A stretch of 27,075 nucleotides of DNA from the IMG/VR virus record IMGVR_UViG_3300033141_001638, positions 1 through 27,075 of that record; one strand, given 5' to 3'. Source of the stretch: a virus. This document shows, one piece after another, positions 20,508 to 27,075 of this stretch; position 1 is the first letter of the stretch; every line of letters starts with the position of its first letter. The translations under genes were made by a program, and so were the position numbers. The notes beneath the pieces are model-generated. The model had not been told where the DNA came from and searched no databases. It saw only the letters and a list, made by a program, of their open reading frames with translations.

Positions 20508-20535
20508 ACGATAGCACGGTGCTACAACAAGTCAA
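20508..20535 (-). promoter_or_regulatory. Promoter of antisense cassette C
   Basis: On the minus strand: TTGACT (20535-20530), a 16-bp spacer ending in CGTGC, TATCGT (20513-20508). Inside it, TAGCAC and GTGCTA form an inverted repeat around one base. The late-gene restart on the plus strand has a TACACT box at 20578-20583 without a good -35. Confidence 0.75.
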
Positions 20536-20602
20536 GCCACAACCCCAACACGATCGGCTTTTCCTCCCGAATCGCGCTACACTACAAGCGAGGAGGCTAT
20601 CC

Positions 20603-20911
20603 ATGCAGATCATCAACACAACCAACAGCCCGATATCCCTTTGCCCCGCCCTACCCCTTGAGCAGATCAAGAAGTTGGACGAGGCCTTCCTGTCGGACTC
20701 CACCCCGCGCATCGACTCCGAGGGCAACCACACCCCCGGCCCTGGCGTCCTGGTCCATCTCGGCTGTGACGCTGACAAGAACGTCGTCGGTGCCGTCAAG
20801 CCCCGGGTCGAGGTCTCCGAGGACTTCCTTCGGAGCATCATGCAGGACAAGACCTGCCGGGCTCTCTTCGAGCGTGGCGACCTGCGCCACGACAACCCCA
20901 TCGCCATCTGA
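20603..20911 (+). CDS. Hypothetical structural-region protein, 102 aa
   Basis: ATG 20603 has AGGAGG at ideal spacing; longer frames upstream have no ribosome-binding site and cross the cassette C promoter. The start (QIINTTNSPISLCPALPLEQI) followed by a long helix and a C-terminal helix (SEDFLRSIMQDKTCRALFE) resembles small virion-associated proteins located between capsid and neck genes. No family assigned. Confidence 0.7.
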   Translation: MQIINTTNSPISLCPALPLEQIKKLDEAFLSDSTPRIDSEGNHTPGPGVLVHLGCDADKNVVGAVKPRVEVSEDFLRSIMQDKTCRALFERGDLRHDNPIAI

Positions 20912-20921
20912 GGGATAGGCC

Positions 20922-21365
20922 GTGTCCACAAGTACCGATCTCCTCGACAAGGTTGCTCCTGAACTCGAATCTGTTGATTCGGATATCAAGGACCTATTCA
21001 TTGAGACGGCCACGACTGCGCACACGGCCACCCCTTGGGGCAACATTTACCTGTTCGCCATGGTGAACTACGCGGCGCACCTGATGACCCTCAGCGGCTA
21101 CGGGTCCTCCGACCCTGCTGCTGCATCTGGCGCGGCTGCGGGCAACGCTGGGGCCGCCACAAGCAAGAAGGAGGGCGACCTTGCCCTTGGCTTCGCTTCG
21201 GCCTCAAGCGTGGCCTCTACGGTCGAGCAGGCCTGGCTGATGGAGACCAAGTACGGGCGCACCTACCTGGCCCTGCGCAAGACGCGCGCCGTTGCTGCCC
21301 CGGGCCTGATCTACATCCTTGAGGGCAGCACCCCAAGCACCTTCGTCACCAGCGAGACGACATGA
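20922..21365 (+). CDS. Head-tail connector, DUF4054-like
   Basis: A 147-residue protein with the DUF4054 pattern: N-terminal APELESVDSDIKDLFIETA, then YLFAMVNYAAHLMTLSGYG as the long helix, an Ala/Gly loop, and the C-terminal ETKYGRTYLALRKTRA. This family forms the adaptor ring below the portal. GTG 20922 follows GAGG. The next gene starts inside its last codons (ATGA). Confidence 0.85.
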   Translation: MSTSTDLLDKVAPELESVDSDIKDLFIETATTAHTATPWGNIYLFAMVNYAAHLMTLSGYGSSDPAAASGAAAGNAGAATSKKEGDLALGFASASSVASTVEQAWLMETKYGRTYLALRKTRAVAAPGLIYILEGSTPSTFVTSETT

Positions 21366-21823
21366 GCGAGGTCATTGACCGGGACATGGGCATGGCCCAA
21401 CTCATGCGCGACTTCGCCGACATCGACCGCGCCGAGGTCTACGTCGGGATCCGTGGTGTGCGCGGCGCCCAGAAGGACCCGAGCGAGAATCTGAACCTCG
21501 CCGAGATCGCTGCGGTCAACGAGTTCGGCGGCGGCAACGTGCCCGAGCGCTCGTTCCTGCGGTCCACCGTGGACGAGAACGAGAAGAAGTACACCAAGCG
21601 GATCGAAGGCATTATCACCGGTGTCATCGACGGCAAGCGCGGGCTTGACCAAGGGCTCGACCTGCTCGGGCTCAAGGTGGTGGGCGATGTGCAGCGCAAG
21701 ATTCGCGACTTGAAGACGCCGGTAAATGCCCCGTTGACCATTGCGCTCAAGGGCTCGGCGAACCCGCTGATCGACACCGGCCGCCTTCGCCAGTCCATCG
21801 ACTATGAAGTGGTGAAGTCATGA
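21362..21823 (+). CDS. Tail-completion / virion morphogenesis protein (HK97 gp10-like)
   Basis: A 153-residue protein. The family pattern is visible as VYVGIRG near residue 27, LAEIAAVNEFGGGNVPERSF (about 46-65) and ANPLIDTGRLRQSIDYEV at the C-terminus. These proteins form neck or head-tail joining rings. ATG 21362 overlaps the DUF4054 gene stop. Confidence 0.85.
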   Translation: MSEVIDRDMGMAQLMRDFADIDRAEVYVGIRGVRGAQKDPSENLNLAEIAAVNEFGGGNVPERSFLRSTVDENEKKYTKRIEGIITGVIDGKRGLDQGLDLLGLKVVGDVQRKIRDLKTPVNAPLTIALKGSANPLIDTGRLRQSIDYEVVKS

Positions 21824-21990
21824 AGACCTACGGCGGCGAGAAGGCTGCTGCATGGGCTTGGCACGACTGGTGCGGCTGCCCGCGTTGTGAACGGAAGGCG
21901 CTGGCGCCCAACGAGAAGCGCCGCCTGAAGACTATCGCCCGCCGTCAGGGTCGACGTGAAATCGCCGCCCAACTCAGGGGTGCGTCATGA
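21820..21990 (+). CDS. Small Cys-rich basic protein, 56 aa
   Basis: ATG 21820 and the stop at 21990 each overlap a neighbour by four bases (ATGA), so it sits exactly between two neck genes. The motif WHDWCGCPRC (residues about 15-24) followed by a strongly basic helix (EKRRLKTIARRQGRRE) suggests a metal-binding, nucleic-acid-associated peptide, or an assembly factor. No family recognised. Confidence 0.65.
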   Translation: MKTYGGEKAAAWAWHDWCGCPRCERKALAPNEKRRLKTIARRQGRREIAAQLRGAS

Positions 21991-22349
21991 TCGGCGGCCC
22001 CATGCTCGGCGCCCAGGACATCACCTTGCGCCGTTACGCAGTTGGCTCTGTCGGCTCCGACGGGCGCCGCTCCGAGGGCTCCTCTGCGGACACCACCATC
22101 AGCGCGGACGTGCAGGACATCCCGGGCCGCGACCGCCAACTGCTCCCCGAGGGCAAGCGCCAATCCCAAGGGCTCCGGCTCTACGTCCCAAGCGCCAACC
22201 CGCTTAGGACTGCGAACCAGTACACCGGCACGCGCGCCGATCAGGTCATCGTGGATAGCCGGGTCTACGACATCATCGTGGTCCAGACGCGCACCGCCAT
22301 TATCCCGCACTGCAAGGCGCTGGCGATTCTCGTGCAGGAGTCCGAGTAA
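21987..22349 (+). CDS. Probable head-closure / neck protein, 120 aa
   Basis: ATG 21987 overlaps the preceding stop (ATGA). The protein is beta-rich (QDITLRRYAVGSVGSDGRR, then SAD-type loop, then GLRLYVPSAN, DQVIVDSRVYDIIVVQ), a layout seen in stopper proteins between adaptor and tail terminator. The call depends mainly on gene order. Confidence 0.6.
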   Translation: MIGGPMLGAQDITLRRYAVGSVGSDGRRSEGSSADTTISADVQDIPGRDRQLLPEGKRQSQGLRLYVPSANPLRTANQYTGTRADQVIVDSRVYDIIVVQTRTAIIPHCKALAILVQESE

Positions 22350-22921
22350 TGGCTTCGACTGTCGAGCAGGTCACCCAAGCCGTGCGCGAATGGCTCAAGG
22401 CTGCTGGCGCAAGCGGTGGTCTCACAGACGCTCAGGTCATCATCCCCGAGGGCGACAACACCCGTCCTCCGCTGCCCTACCTCACGGTCAAGCGCCTCAG
22501 CGATGCAGGCGTGGCCGAGCCCTCCGATGTCTACAGCACCAGCGGCGGGGACCCGACGGTCTACTTCACCCAAGACCGGGCCGCGACCTACAGCGTCCAG
22601 GGCTACGGCCGCACCACCGAGGAATGGCTCGAGCGAGTCGACGCCATCAAGCGCGACCCGACCATTCAGGCCCTCCTGCTCTCCAGCGGGATCACCGTTC
22701 GGCCTGGCCCTGTCGTGGACATCTCCGACATAGTCGCGAGCGGGTGGGAGACGCGCTATTCCATGGATGTTGCGGTAGACTATCGACGGTCCTCCGCCAC
22801 CGATACGGCCACAGAGGTCGGTCTCGGCGAAGTCTCCGTCGACTACACCCAGAACTCCCACCTGCCCATCTCGGAGACAGATCCGGATGAGCTCCAGCAA
22901 ACTGTCACCATCACCGTGTAG
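22349..22921 (+). CDS. Tail terminator / neck protein (LIC_12616-like)
   Basis: A 190-residue protein that shares one base with the previous stop (TAATG). The N-terminal helix (STVEQVTQAVREWLKAAG), the central PPLPYLTVKRLSDAG and YFTQDRAATYSVQGYGR strands and the acidic C-terminus fit tail-terminator folds that cap the contracted-tail tube. It directly precedes the sheath gene, the expected site. Confidence 0.7.
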   Translation: MASTVEQVTQAVREWLKAAGASGGLTDAQVIIPEGDNTRPPLPYLTVKRLSDAGVAEPSDVYSTSGGDPTVYFTQDRAATYSVQGYGRTTEEWLERVDAIKRDPTIQALLLSSGITVRPGPVVDISDIVASGWETRYSMDVAVDYRRSSATDTATEVGLGEVSVDYTQNSHLPISETDPDELQQTVTITV

Positions 22922-22929
22922 GAGGGCCC

Positions 22930-24006
22930 GTGACCACCACGCACGACCCGAACATTACAGTCAACGTCTACCTGTCGGCCTCGCCGGTACAGCGGGCGTC
23001 CTTCTCCATCCCCATGTACATCGTGCCGCTCGCCACCAACTCCCTGGACGGCAATCGGACGGTCACGTATGCCAACGTCACCGACGCTGCAGCTGATGAG
23101 ACCTCGGGCTTCATCTCGAGCCAGACGCTTGCGGTGATCACTCGGGCGTTCACGCAGAACCCGAAGCCCGCGTCCTTCAAGGTTGGCTACATCGACCTGG
23201 TCGGCGTCGAGACCTACTCGGCCGCGCTGATTGCCATCATCGCCGACGATCCTGACTTCTACATCCCACTCAGTGAGACCCGTGTGGCGGCTGACATCGT
23301 GGACATCTCGGCGGCTGTCGAGGCTCAGGCCAAGAAGATGCTCTACATCTCCCAGTCCGCAGATGCTGACTGGATCACCTCAGGCGTGCCTGCTGGGTTC
23401 AGTACCATCGTGACCAACGAGCGCACTGGCGTGCTCTACCACGACACCGACGCCAACCCGAACGCCGAGGGTTGGGCCTCTGCTGTGGCTGTCTTTGACT
23501 CGGATATCCAGTCTGCTCCATGGACCCGTACCGTCAAGAGCGGGGACGTGCTGGCGACCCAGATCACTGAGGCAGAGCGCCAGATCATTTTCGCGAACTT
23601 CGCGAACGTGGGTCTGCCCTACGGCGCCTCAAACTACTTCGTGGACTCCGGCCAGAGCATCACCGGCCGGCCTATCTACGAGCAGGTTACCGCAGACTGG
23701 TTCGCCACTCGAATCGCCGAAGATGTGGCCGAACTCGTCCAGGCCACCAACGACCTCGGTCAGAAGATCCCCGTCAGCGCTGCCGGTCAGGTTCGGATTC
23801 TGGCCATCCTCAAGAGCCGACTCGCACAGGGTCAACAGGCTGGCCACTTCGACCCAGACCCGGACGAGGTGAGCGCCGTCGCTGAAGACATCACCGCAAC
23901 AGACGAGACGAATCAGCGCATGCGGTTCACCGTCCGCGCAAAGAGTTCGATCAGCGCGCGTATCTTCACGTTCGATGTGTACTCTTCCACCACCTCCATC
24001 CAGTAG
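22930..24006 (+). CDS. Contractile tail sheath protein, DUF3383-like
   Basis: A 358-residue protein. N-terminal NITVNVYLSASPVQRASFSI, FKVGYIDLVGVETYSAALIA with a DPDFYIPLSETR stretch (about 78-117), and the C-terminal QRMRFTVRAKSSISARIFTF are the DUF3383 pattern. The sheath contracts around the tube during injection, so its presence defines a myovirus morphology. GTG 22930 follows AGGAGGG. Confidence 0.9.
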   Translation: MTTTHDPNITVNVYLSASPVQRASFSIPMYIVPLATNSLDGNRTVTYANVTDAAADETSGFISSQTLAVITRAFTQNPKPASFKVGYIDLVGVETYSAALIAIIADDPDFYIPLSETRVAADIVDISAAVEAQAKKMLYISQSADADWITSGVPAGFSTIVTNERTGVLYHDTDANPNAEGWASAVAVFDSDIQSAPWTRTVKSGDVLATQITEAERQIIFANFANVGLPYGASNYFVDSGQSITGRPIYEQVTADWFATRIAEDVAELVQATNDLGQKIPVSAAGQVRILAILKSRLAQGQQAGHFDPDPDEVSAVAEDITATDETNQRMRFTVRAKSSISARIFTFDVYSSTTSIQ

Positions 24007-24015
24007 GAGTAGGCC

Positions 24016-24459
24016 ATGTCCTCAGCACCCATCAAAACCTACGACCTGGATCGGGTGATCCTCGTCGTCGGAGGCCTACCGGTCAACGGCTTCGGCGAGA
24101 CCGATGCAGTCTCCATCGAGCCCGTGGAGCAGCGCACGGTCGTCAGCTACACCGCAGACGGCCAGGCTACTGCAAGCCGCAGCGGCGTCCGTGGCTACCG
24201 CGCCACCATCACCGTCAGCGAGACCAGCCTTGGCTACAAGACCCTGGCCGGCCTGCAGGCTGTTCAGCGCGCACAGAACCCGATCGTGCAGATGCCGTTC
24301 GCCTTGGAGGACCTGAACAACGGGGACTCCGTGATCGACCAGTACGCGGTATTCACCGACGCCCCGACCATCTCCAAGGGCAAGACCGTCGGGGAGCGCG
24401 TGTTCGTGATCGAACTCACCGCCCCCGTCGTTCTCGAAGGCGCCCTGATCTCGGCGTAG
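24016..24459 (+). CDS. Tail tube protein
   Basis: A 147-residue protein directly after the sheath gene, the standard place for the tube. It is beta-rich throughout (LDRVILVVGGLPVNGFGETD, then VVSYTADGQATASRSGVRGY, then ATITVSETSLGYKTL), like DUF3277-type tube proteins. ATG 24016 uses TAGGAG. A terminator follows 23 bases after its stop. Confidence 0.85.
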   Translation: MSSAPIKTYDLDRVILVVGGLPVNGFGETDAVSIEPVEQRTVVSYTADGQATASRSGVRGYRATITVSETSLGYKTLAGLQAVQRAQNPIVQMPFALEDLNNGDSVIDQYAVFTDAPTISKGKTVGERVFVIELTAPVVLEGALISA

Positions 24460-24481
24460 TTCCGCCCCCTCGGCTACGCCT

Positions 24482-24512
24482 GGGCCCCGTCTGTGTTCTG
24501 CAGGCGGGGCCC
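24482..24512 (+). terminator. Terminator after the tail tube gene
   Basis: GGGCCCCG (24482-24489) pairs perfectly with CGGGGCCC (24505-24512); the loop also offers CTG/CAG pairing. TTT follows. It would cut transcription between the abundant tube protein and the tail-assembly genes. Confidence 0.75.
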
Positions 24513-24540
24513 TTTGGTGTCGGGACCGTGGCCATTTTGG

Positions 24541-24611
24541 TTGTAGAATTGTACTGCCCAGTACACTGTCCGTAACATCCAGCCCGTTACGATCCTCTCG
24601 CCGTGTTACGA
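24541..24611 (+). promoter_or_regulatory. Complex promoter/operator region before the tail-assembly genes
   Basis: The gap 24460-24633 carries, after the terminator, a perfect palindrome GTACTGCCCAGTAC (24551-24564), an inverted pair CGTAAC (24571-24576) and GTTACG (24586-24591) with a 9-bp spacer, and a third GTTACG at 24605-24610. TTGTAG/15 bp/TACACT (24541-24567) and the TACGAT at 24606-24611 are candidate promoter boxes. The gene at 24634 follows an AGGAGG. Confidence 0.5.
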
Positions 24612-24633
24612 TACCCCCACACGAGGAGGTCAA

Positions 24634-25098
24634 ATGTCCGAGAGTTTCGTCCTGAAGGACGCCAACGGTGAAGAGCACGCTTACGAGGTCATCCTGCACG
24701 GCGCCCGCGCTGGTCGGCCCATTCACTTCGCCCTGATGCGCATGAGCGCCCGCCCGCTGCTTGAGGCGCTGGAGCAGGTGGCCAAGTCGGGTGAACTGAT
24801 GGACGCGCTCTTCAGCGACAAGGGGGATGCCGCCGCCGCGCTGATGGGCGACCCGCAGGCGATGATTGAGAAGCTGAACCTCGGCGGTCTCGGCTCCAAG
24901 ATCTCCACCGCGCTGGCCTCCGAGGACCTTGAGAACCTGAGCGATCTCATCTTCGCCCACACCAGGCGTGACAAGACCGCGCTCTCCGATGGGGTGGTCT
25001 TCGACCTCGCCTATCAGGCCAACTACGGAGAGATGCTGCTGGCGCTCATCAAGGTCATCAGGCTCAACCGTTTTCTGCCGCTGCCCGGTATCTCCTAA
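24634..25098 (+). CDS. Tail assembly chaperone, short form
   Basis: A 154-residue protein located between the tube and the tape measure, the classic place of the G-type chaperone. The N-terminus is beta-rich (FVLKDANGEEHAYEVILHG), then helical (RPLLEALEQVAKSGELMDAL, LENLSDLIFAHTRRDK). Chaperones of this class coat the tape measure during tube assembly. AGGAGG precedes ATG 24634. Its last 8 residues after LNRF may be replaced by a longer tail through a -1 frameshift. Confidence 0.75.
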   Translation: MSESFVLKDANGEEHAYEVILHGARAGRPIHFALMRMSARPLLEALEQVAKSGELMDALFSDKGDAAAALMGDPQAMIEKLNLGGLGSKISTALASEDLENLSDLIFAHTRRDKTALSDGVVFDLAYQANYGEMLLALIKVIRLNRFLPLPGIS

Positions 25099-25313
25099 AC
25101 AAAGAGGACGGAGCAGGGGCATCGCGACTCGTCCAGCGGGCCTTTGACCGAGCAGCAAAGGGCGGCGTTGACATGTGGATCTGGCGGCTCGTCGGGGACT
25201 CTCGTATCCCCGATGGGATGGCCCAGATCAAGCGCGAGTGGTCGTTTGCTGATACATTAGAGGCGCATCTGTTCCTCGACGCCTTGGATACCTTGAAGCC
25301 AACCCCGGAGTAG
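25074..25313 (+). CDS. Frameshift extension of the tail assembly chaperone (-1 frame)
   Basis: An open frame of 79 codons continues in the -1 frame from the TTT at 25072-25074 to TAG 25311-25313. Joined there, the long form is about 226 residues. The extension looks real: a helix (SAAARYLLNKEDGAGASRL), then DMWIWRLVGDSRIPDGMAQI, then EWSFADTLEAHLFLDALDTL, like the T-domain of G/GT chaperones. No credible start with a ribosome-binding site exists within it. TTTTC at 25071-25075 would allow Phe-tRNA slippage, but the preceding codon pairs poorly, so the exact slip point is unsure. A separate short protein from ATG 25172 is the alternative. Confidence 0.6.
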   Translation, partial: SAAARYLLNKEDGAGASRLVQRAFDRAAKGGVDMWIWRLVGDSRIPDGMAQIKREWSFADTLEAHLFLDALDTLKPTPE

Positions 25314-25316
25314 CCC

Positions 25317-27075
25317 TTGGCTCAGCGCCGCACCATCCGAGAGTTGCTGGTCAAACTCGGCATTGACGCCGACACCAAGGCGGTCAACGACTTCGACAAG
25401 TCGCTTGGCAGCGTCAAGAGCACGATGGTTGGGGTCGCCAAGGTGGCCGCCGCTGTTGCTGGTGCGTTTATCGCGGTGGGCACTGCTGCCTTCGGGATGG
25501 CGGTAGCCACAGCTACAGCGGGCGACGAGGCGAGCAAGGCGGCCAAGCGAATCGGGGTCACTGCCGAGGAAATGCAGGAGCTCACCTTCGCGGCTGGCCA
25601 GTCTGGCGCGGCGATGGCTGATGTTGAGGTGGGGTTCAGGACCCTGGCCCGAAACGCGCTGATGGCATCGCAGGGCACAGGGGAGGCGGCCAAGGCCTTC
25701 AAGCGGCTTGAGGTGGACGCGACAGACAGCAACGGGGAACTCAAGGGCTCGCTCGACTTGTTCACCGAGTTGGCGGGAGCTCTCGGCGGGCTAACAAACG
25801 AACAGGAGCGCTCGGCTCTCGCTCAACAGTTGTTCGGCAGGGGCGGCGCCAAGCTGCTCCCACTGCTAACGGCCGGCGCCGGTGGCATCGAAGAACTCCG
25901 CAAGCAGGCCCAAGCCCTCGGCCTGGTCATGTCCAACGAGGCAGCCAAGGCATCCGAGGACTTCGTTGATCGCATGGGCGAGGTCAGGGGCATCATGACC
26001 GGCCTCAGGAATGAGATCGGCGCTGAGTTCATGCCGGTCTTCTCCGACATGATGATCGCGTTTCGGGAGTGGTTCCTCTCGAACAAGGACCTGATCAACC
26101 AGAAGATCGACAAGTGGGCGGGCCGTGTGGCTGACGCCTTCCGAGAGGTCGGCGTCTGGCTCCAGAAGGTCGACAAGTTCGTCCGCGAGAACCTCGGCGG
26201 CTGGGATCGGGTCATCCGGACCACGGCTATCGTCGGGAGCATCGCCGCGATCACTGCCGGCCTGATTGCCTTCGGTCCCGCCATCCTCGCCGCCGCTGAG
26301 GGCGTGTTCATCTTCACCGCCGCACTGGCCACCCTCTTGCTCACCCAGCCCGAGATCTTGATCGTCGTCGCAGCGCTGGGGCTCCTGGCTTTGATTGTTG
26401 AGGACATCGTGACCTTCATGCAGGGCGGCGACTCGGTGATTGGCCGATTCTTCGACGCATGGGAGCGCGGCGGTCCAGTCCTGAATCAGGTAAAGCGCAT
26501 CTTCGAGGGCCTGAAAAGCATCGTCGTCACCCTCACCAGCGCCGTGCTGGCCCAATTCCGCATAGTCGGTGAGGTCTTCGGGTTGATGAAAGACATCGGC
26601 CTTGAACTCCTCGACGTGATCTTCCCCGGCATCAAGACGGCGGTCGACAACATCACCAACTCGCTCACGGGTGAGTTCGCGGACTCTCTCGGGTTCGTCG
26701 CCAGCCTGATCGAGCGCATCGCAGCGGCTATCGCCAGCTGGCCCGCTGAGATTCAGAAGTCGGTGGACTACGCCAAGGGGCTCCGCGAAGAGTTCAGCAG
26801 CCTCACGGACAACCCCGTGTTCAGCGCTTTGGCGTCTGGGGCCCGCGCCATTGCCGGCCCTGCTCAAGAGGCCATGGACTTCGCCACCACGCCACAGACC
26901 GCGCTTGGAGCGAGTCTCGCCAGTCAAGTCTCCAACGTCTCGACCAGCAACCGGACCACGACTATCGGCGGGGACACGAACACCTTCAACATCGGCAGCG
27001 GCGGAAACCAGTTGGCTGAGTTCCAAGAGGTCCAGCGCAAAGAGGGCGAGAAGAGGCGGCGCCACATGTCCGCAG
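25317..27075 (+). CDS. Tail tape measure protein, 3' end beyond window
   Basis: The visible 586 residues begin at a TTG (25317), the only plausible start, nine bases after a GGAG and just after the in-frame TAG at 25311. The protein has the usual long helical architecture: N-terminal RELLVKLGIDADTKAVNDFD, a hydrophobic Ala/Val/Gly stretch (residues about 40-65), and a membrane-like run at about 299-365 (IVGSIAAITAGLIAFGPAIL, then LLLTQPEILIVVAALGLLAL). The tape measure sets tail length and is ejected ahead of DNA, its hydrophobic part possibly aiding passage through the inner membrane. The long minus-strand frame across this gene is not considered real. Confidence 0.9.
   Translation, partial: MAQRRTIRELLVKLGIDADTKAVNDFDKSLGSVKSTMVGVAKVAAAVAGAFIAVGTAAFGMAVATATAGDEASKAAKRIGVTAEEMQELTFAAGQSGAAMADVEVGFRTLARNALMASQGTGEAAKAFKRLEVDATDSNGELKGSLDLFTELAGALGGLTNEQERSALAQQLFGRGGAKLLPLLTAGAGGIEELRKQAQALGLVMSNEAAKASEDFVDRMGEVRGIMTGLRNEIGAEFMPVFSDMMIAFREWFLSNKDLINQKIDKWAGRVADAFREVGVWLQKVDKFVRENLGGWDRVIRTTAIVGSIAAITAGLIAFGPAILAAAEGVFIFTAALATLLLTQPEILIVVAALGLLALIVEDIVTFMQGGDSVIGRFFDAWERGGPVLNQVKRIFEGLKSIVVTLTSAVLAQFRIVGEVFGLMKDIGLELLDVIFPGIKTAVDNITNSLTGEFADSLGFVASLIERIAAAIASWPAEIQKSVDYAKGLREEFSSLTDNPVFSALASGARAIAGPAQEAMDFATTPQTALGASLASQVSNVSTSNRTTTIGGDTNTFNIGSGGNQLAEFQEVQRKEGEKRRRHMSA

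Noticed and set aside
25866-27065. A 399-codon minus-strand open frame across the tape measure gene
   Set aside because: It is antisense to a gene with clear tape-measure features, has no ribosome-binding site, and its Asp/Glu/Val/Leu-rich content is what GC-rich codons give on the opposite strand.
1-27075. tRNA genes, integrase or attachment sites
   Set aside because: I saw no tRNA-like cloverleaf and no integrase or transposase motif in any credible frame, so lysogeny cannot be shown from this window.

Overview
The window is part of the genome of a tailed, contractile-tail (myovirus-type) phage or prophage. It holds a near-complete late module in the usual order: small and large terminase, portal, minor head protein, head-maturation/scaffold protein, cement protein, major capsid protein, head-tail adaptors, tail terminator, sheath (DUF3383 type), tube, tail-assembly chaperone and the start of the tape measure. 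There is no rRNA, tRNA, CRISPR array, insertion sequence or integrase. The DNA is GC-rich with G/C-biased third codon positions. The only host hint is a lipoprotein with three MopE-type calcium/metal-binding repeats (3994-4725). As I recall, such repeats are abundant in Myxococcota and related bacteria with large genomes, so a host of that kind is a reasonable inference, not a demonstration.

Left arm (1-5416, minus strand). Two transcription units run leftward. The proximal one is a Cro/CI-type regulator, an HNH endonuclease and the MopE lipoprotein, joined by ATGA stop/start overlaps. The second starts at a good sigma-70-like promoter (3934-3961). It runs through eight very small, overlapping genes of mostly unknown function, then a tandem-hairpin leader, a beta-class DNA methyltransferase with an exact 21-bp tandem repeat, a DUF2493/SLOG protein and a truncated helix-turn-helix protein.

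Packaging and accessory block (5470-10988, plus strand). A perfect inverted repeat lies between the divergent regulator and terminase genes. The large terminase follows the small one after two tiny genes. Next comes a tightly overlapping run of seven accessory genes, including a PAPS-sulfotransferase-like P-loop protein, a zinc-finger-like protein, an Ea22-like protein and a C39-like cysteine-protease-fold protein. It ends in a hairpin terminator.

Structural block (11118-27075, plus strand), interrupted three times by minus-strand cassettes (12727-13206, 14531-15916, 19675-20483). Each cassette starts from a promoter nearly identical in design to the left-arm promoter at 3934: TTGACx or TTGTCx, exactly 16 bp, then TATAGT or TATCGT. 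The small opposite-strand genes are therefore probably co-expressed with the early genes and not with the late genes around them. The last structural genes carry a nested in-frame scaffold start and a probable -1 frameshift in the tail chaperone.
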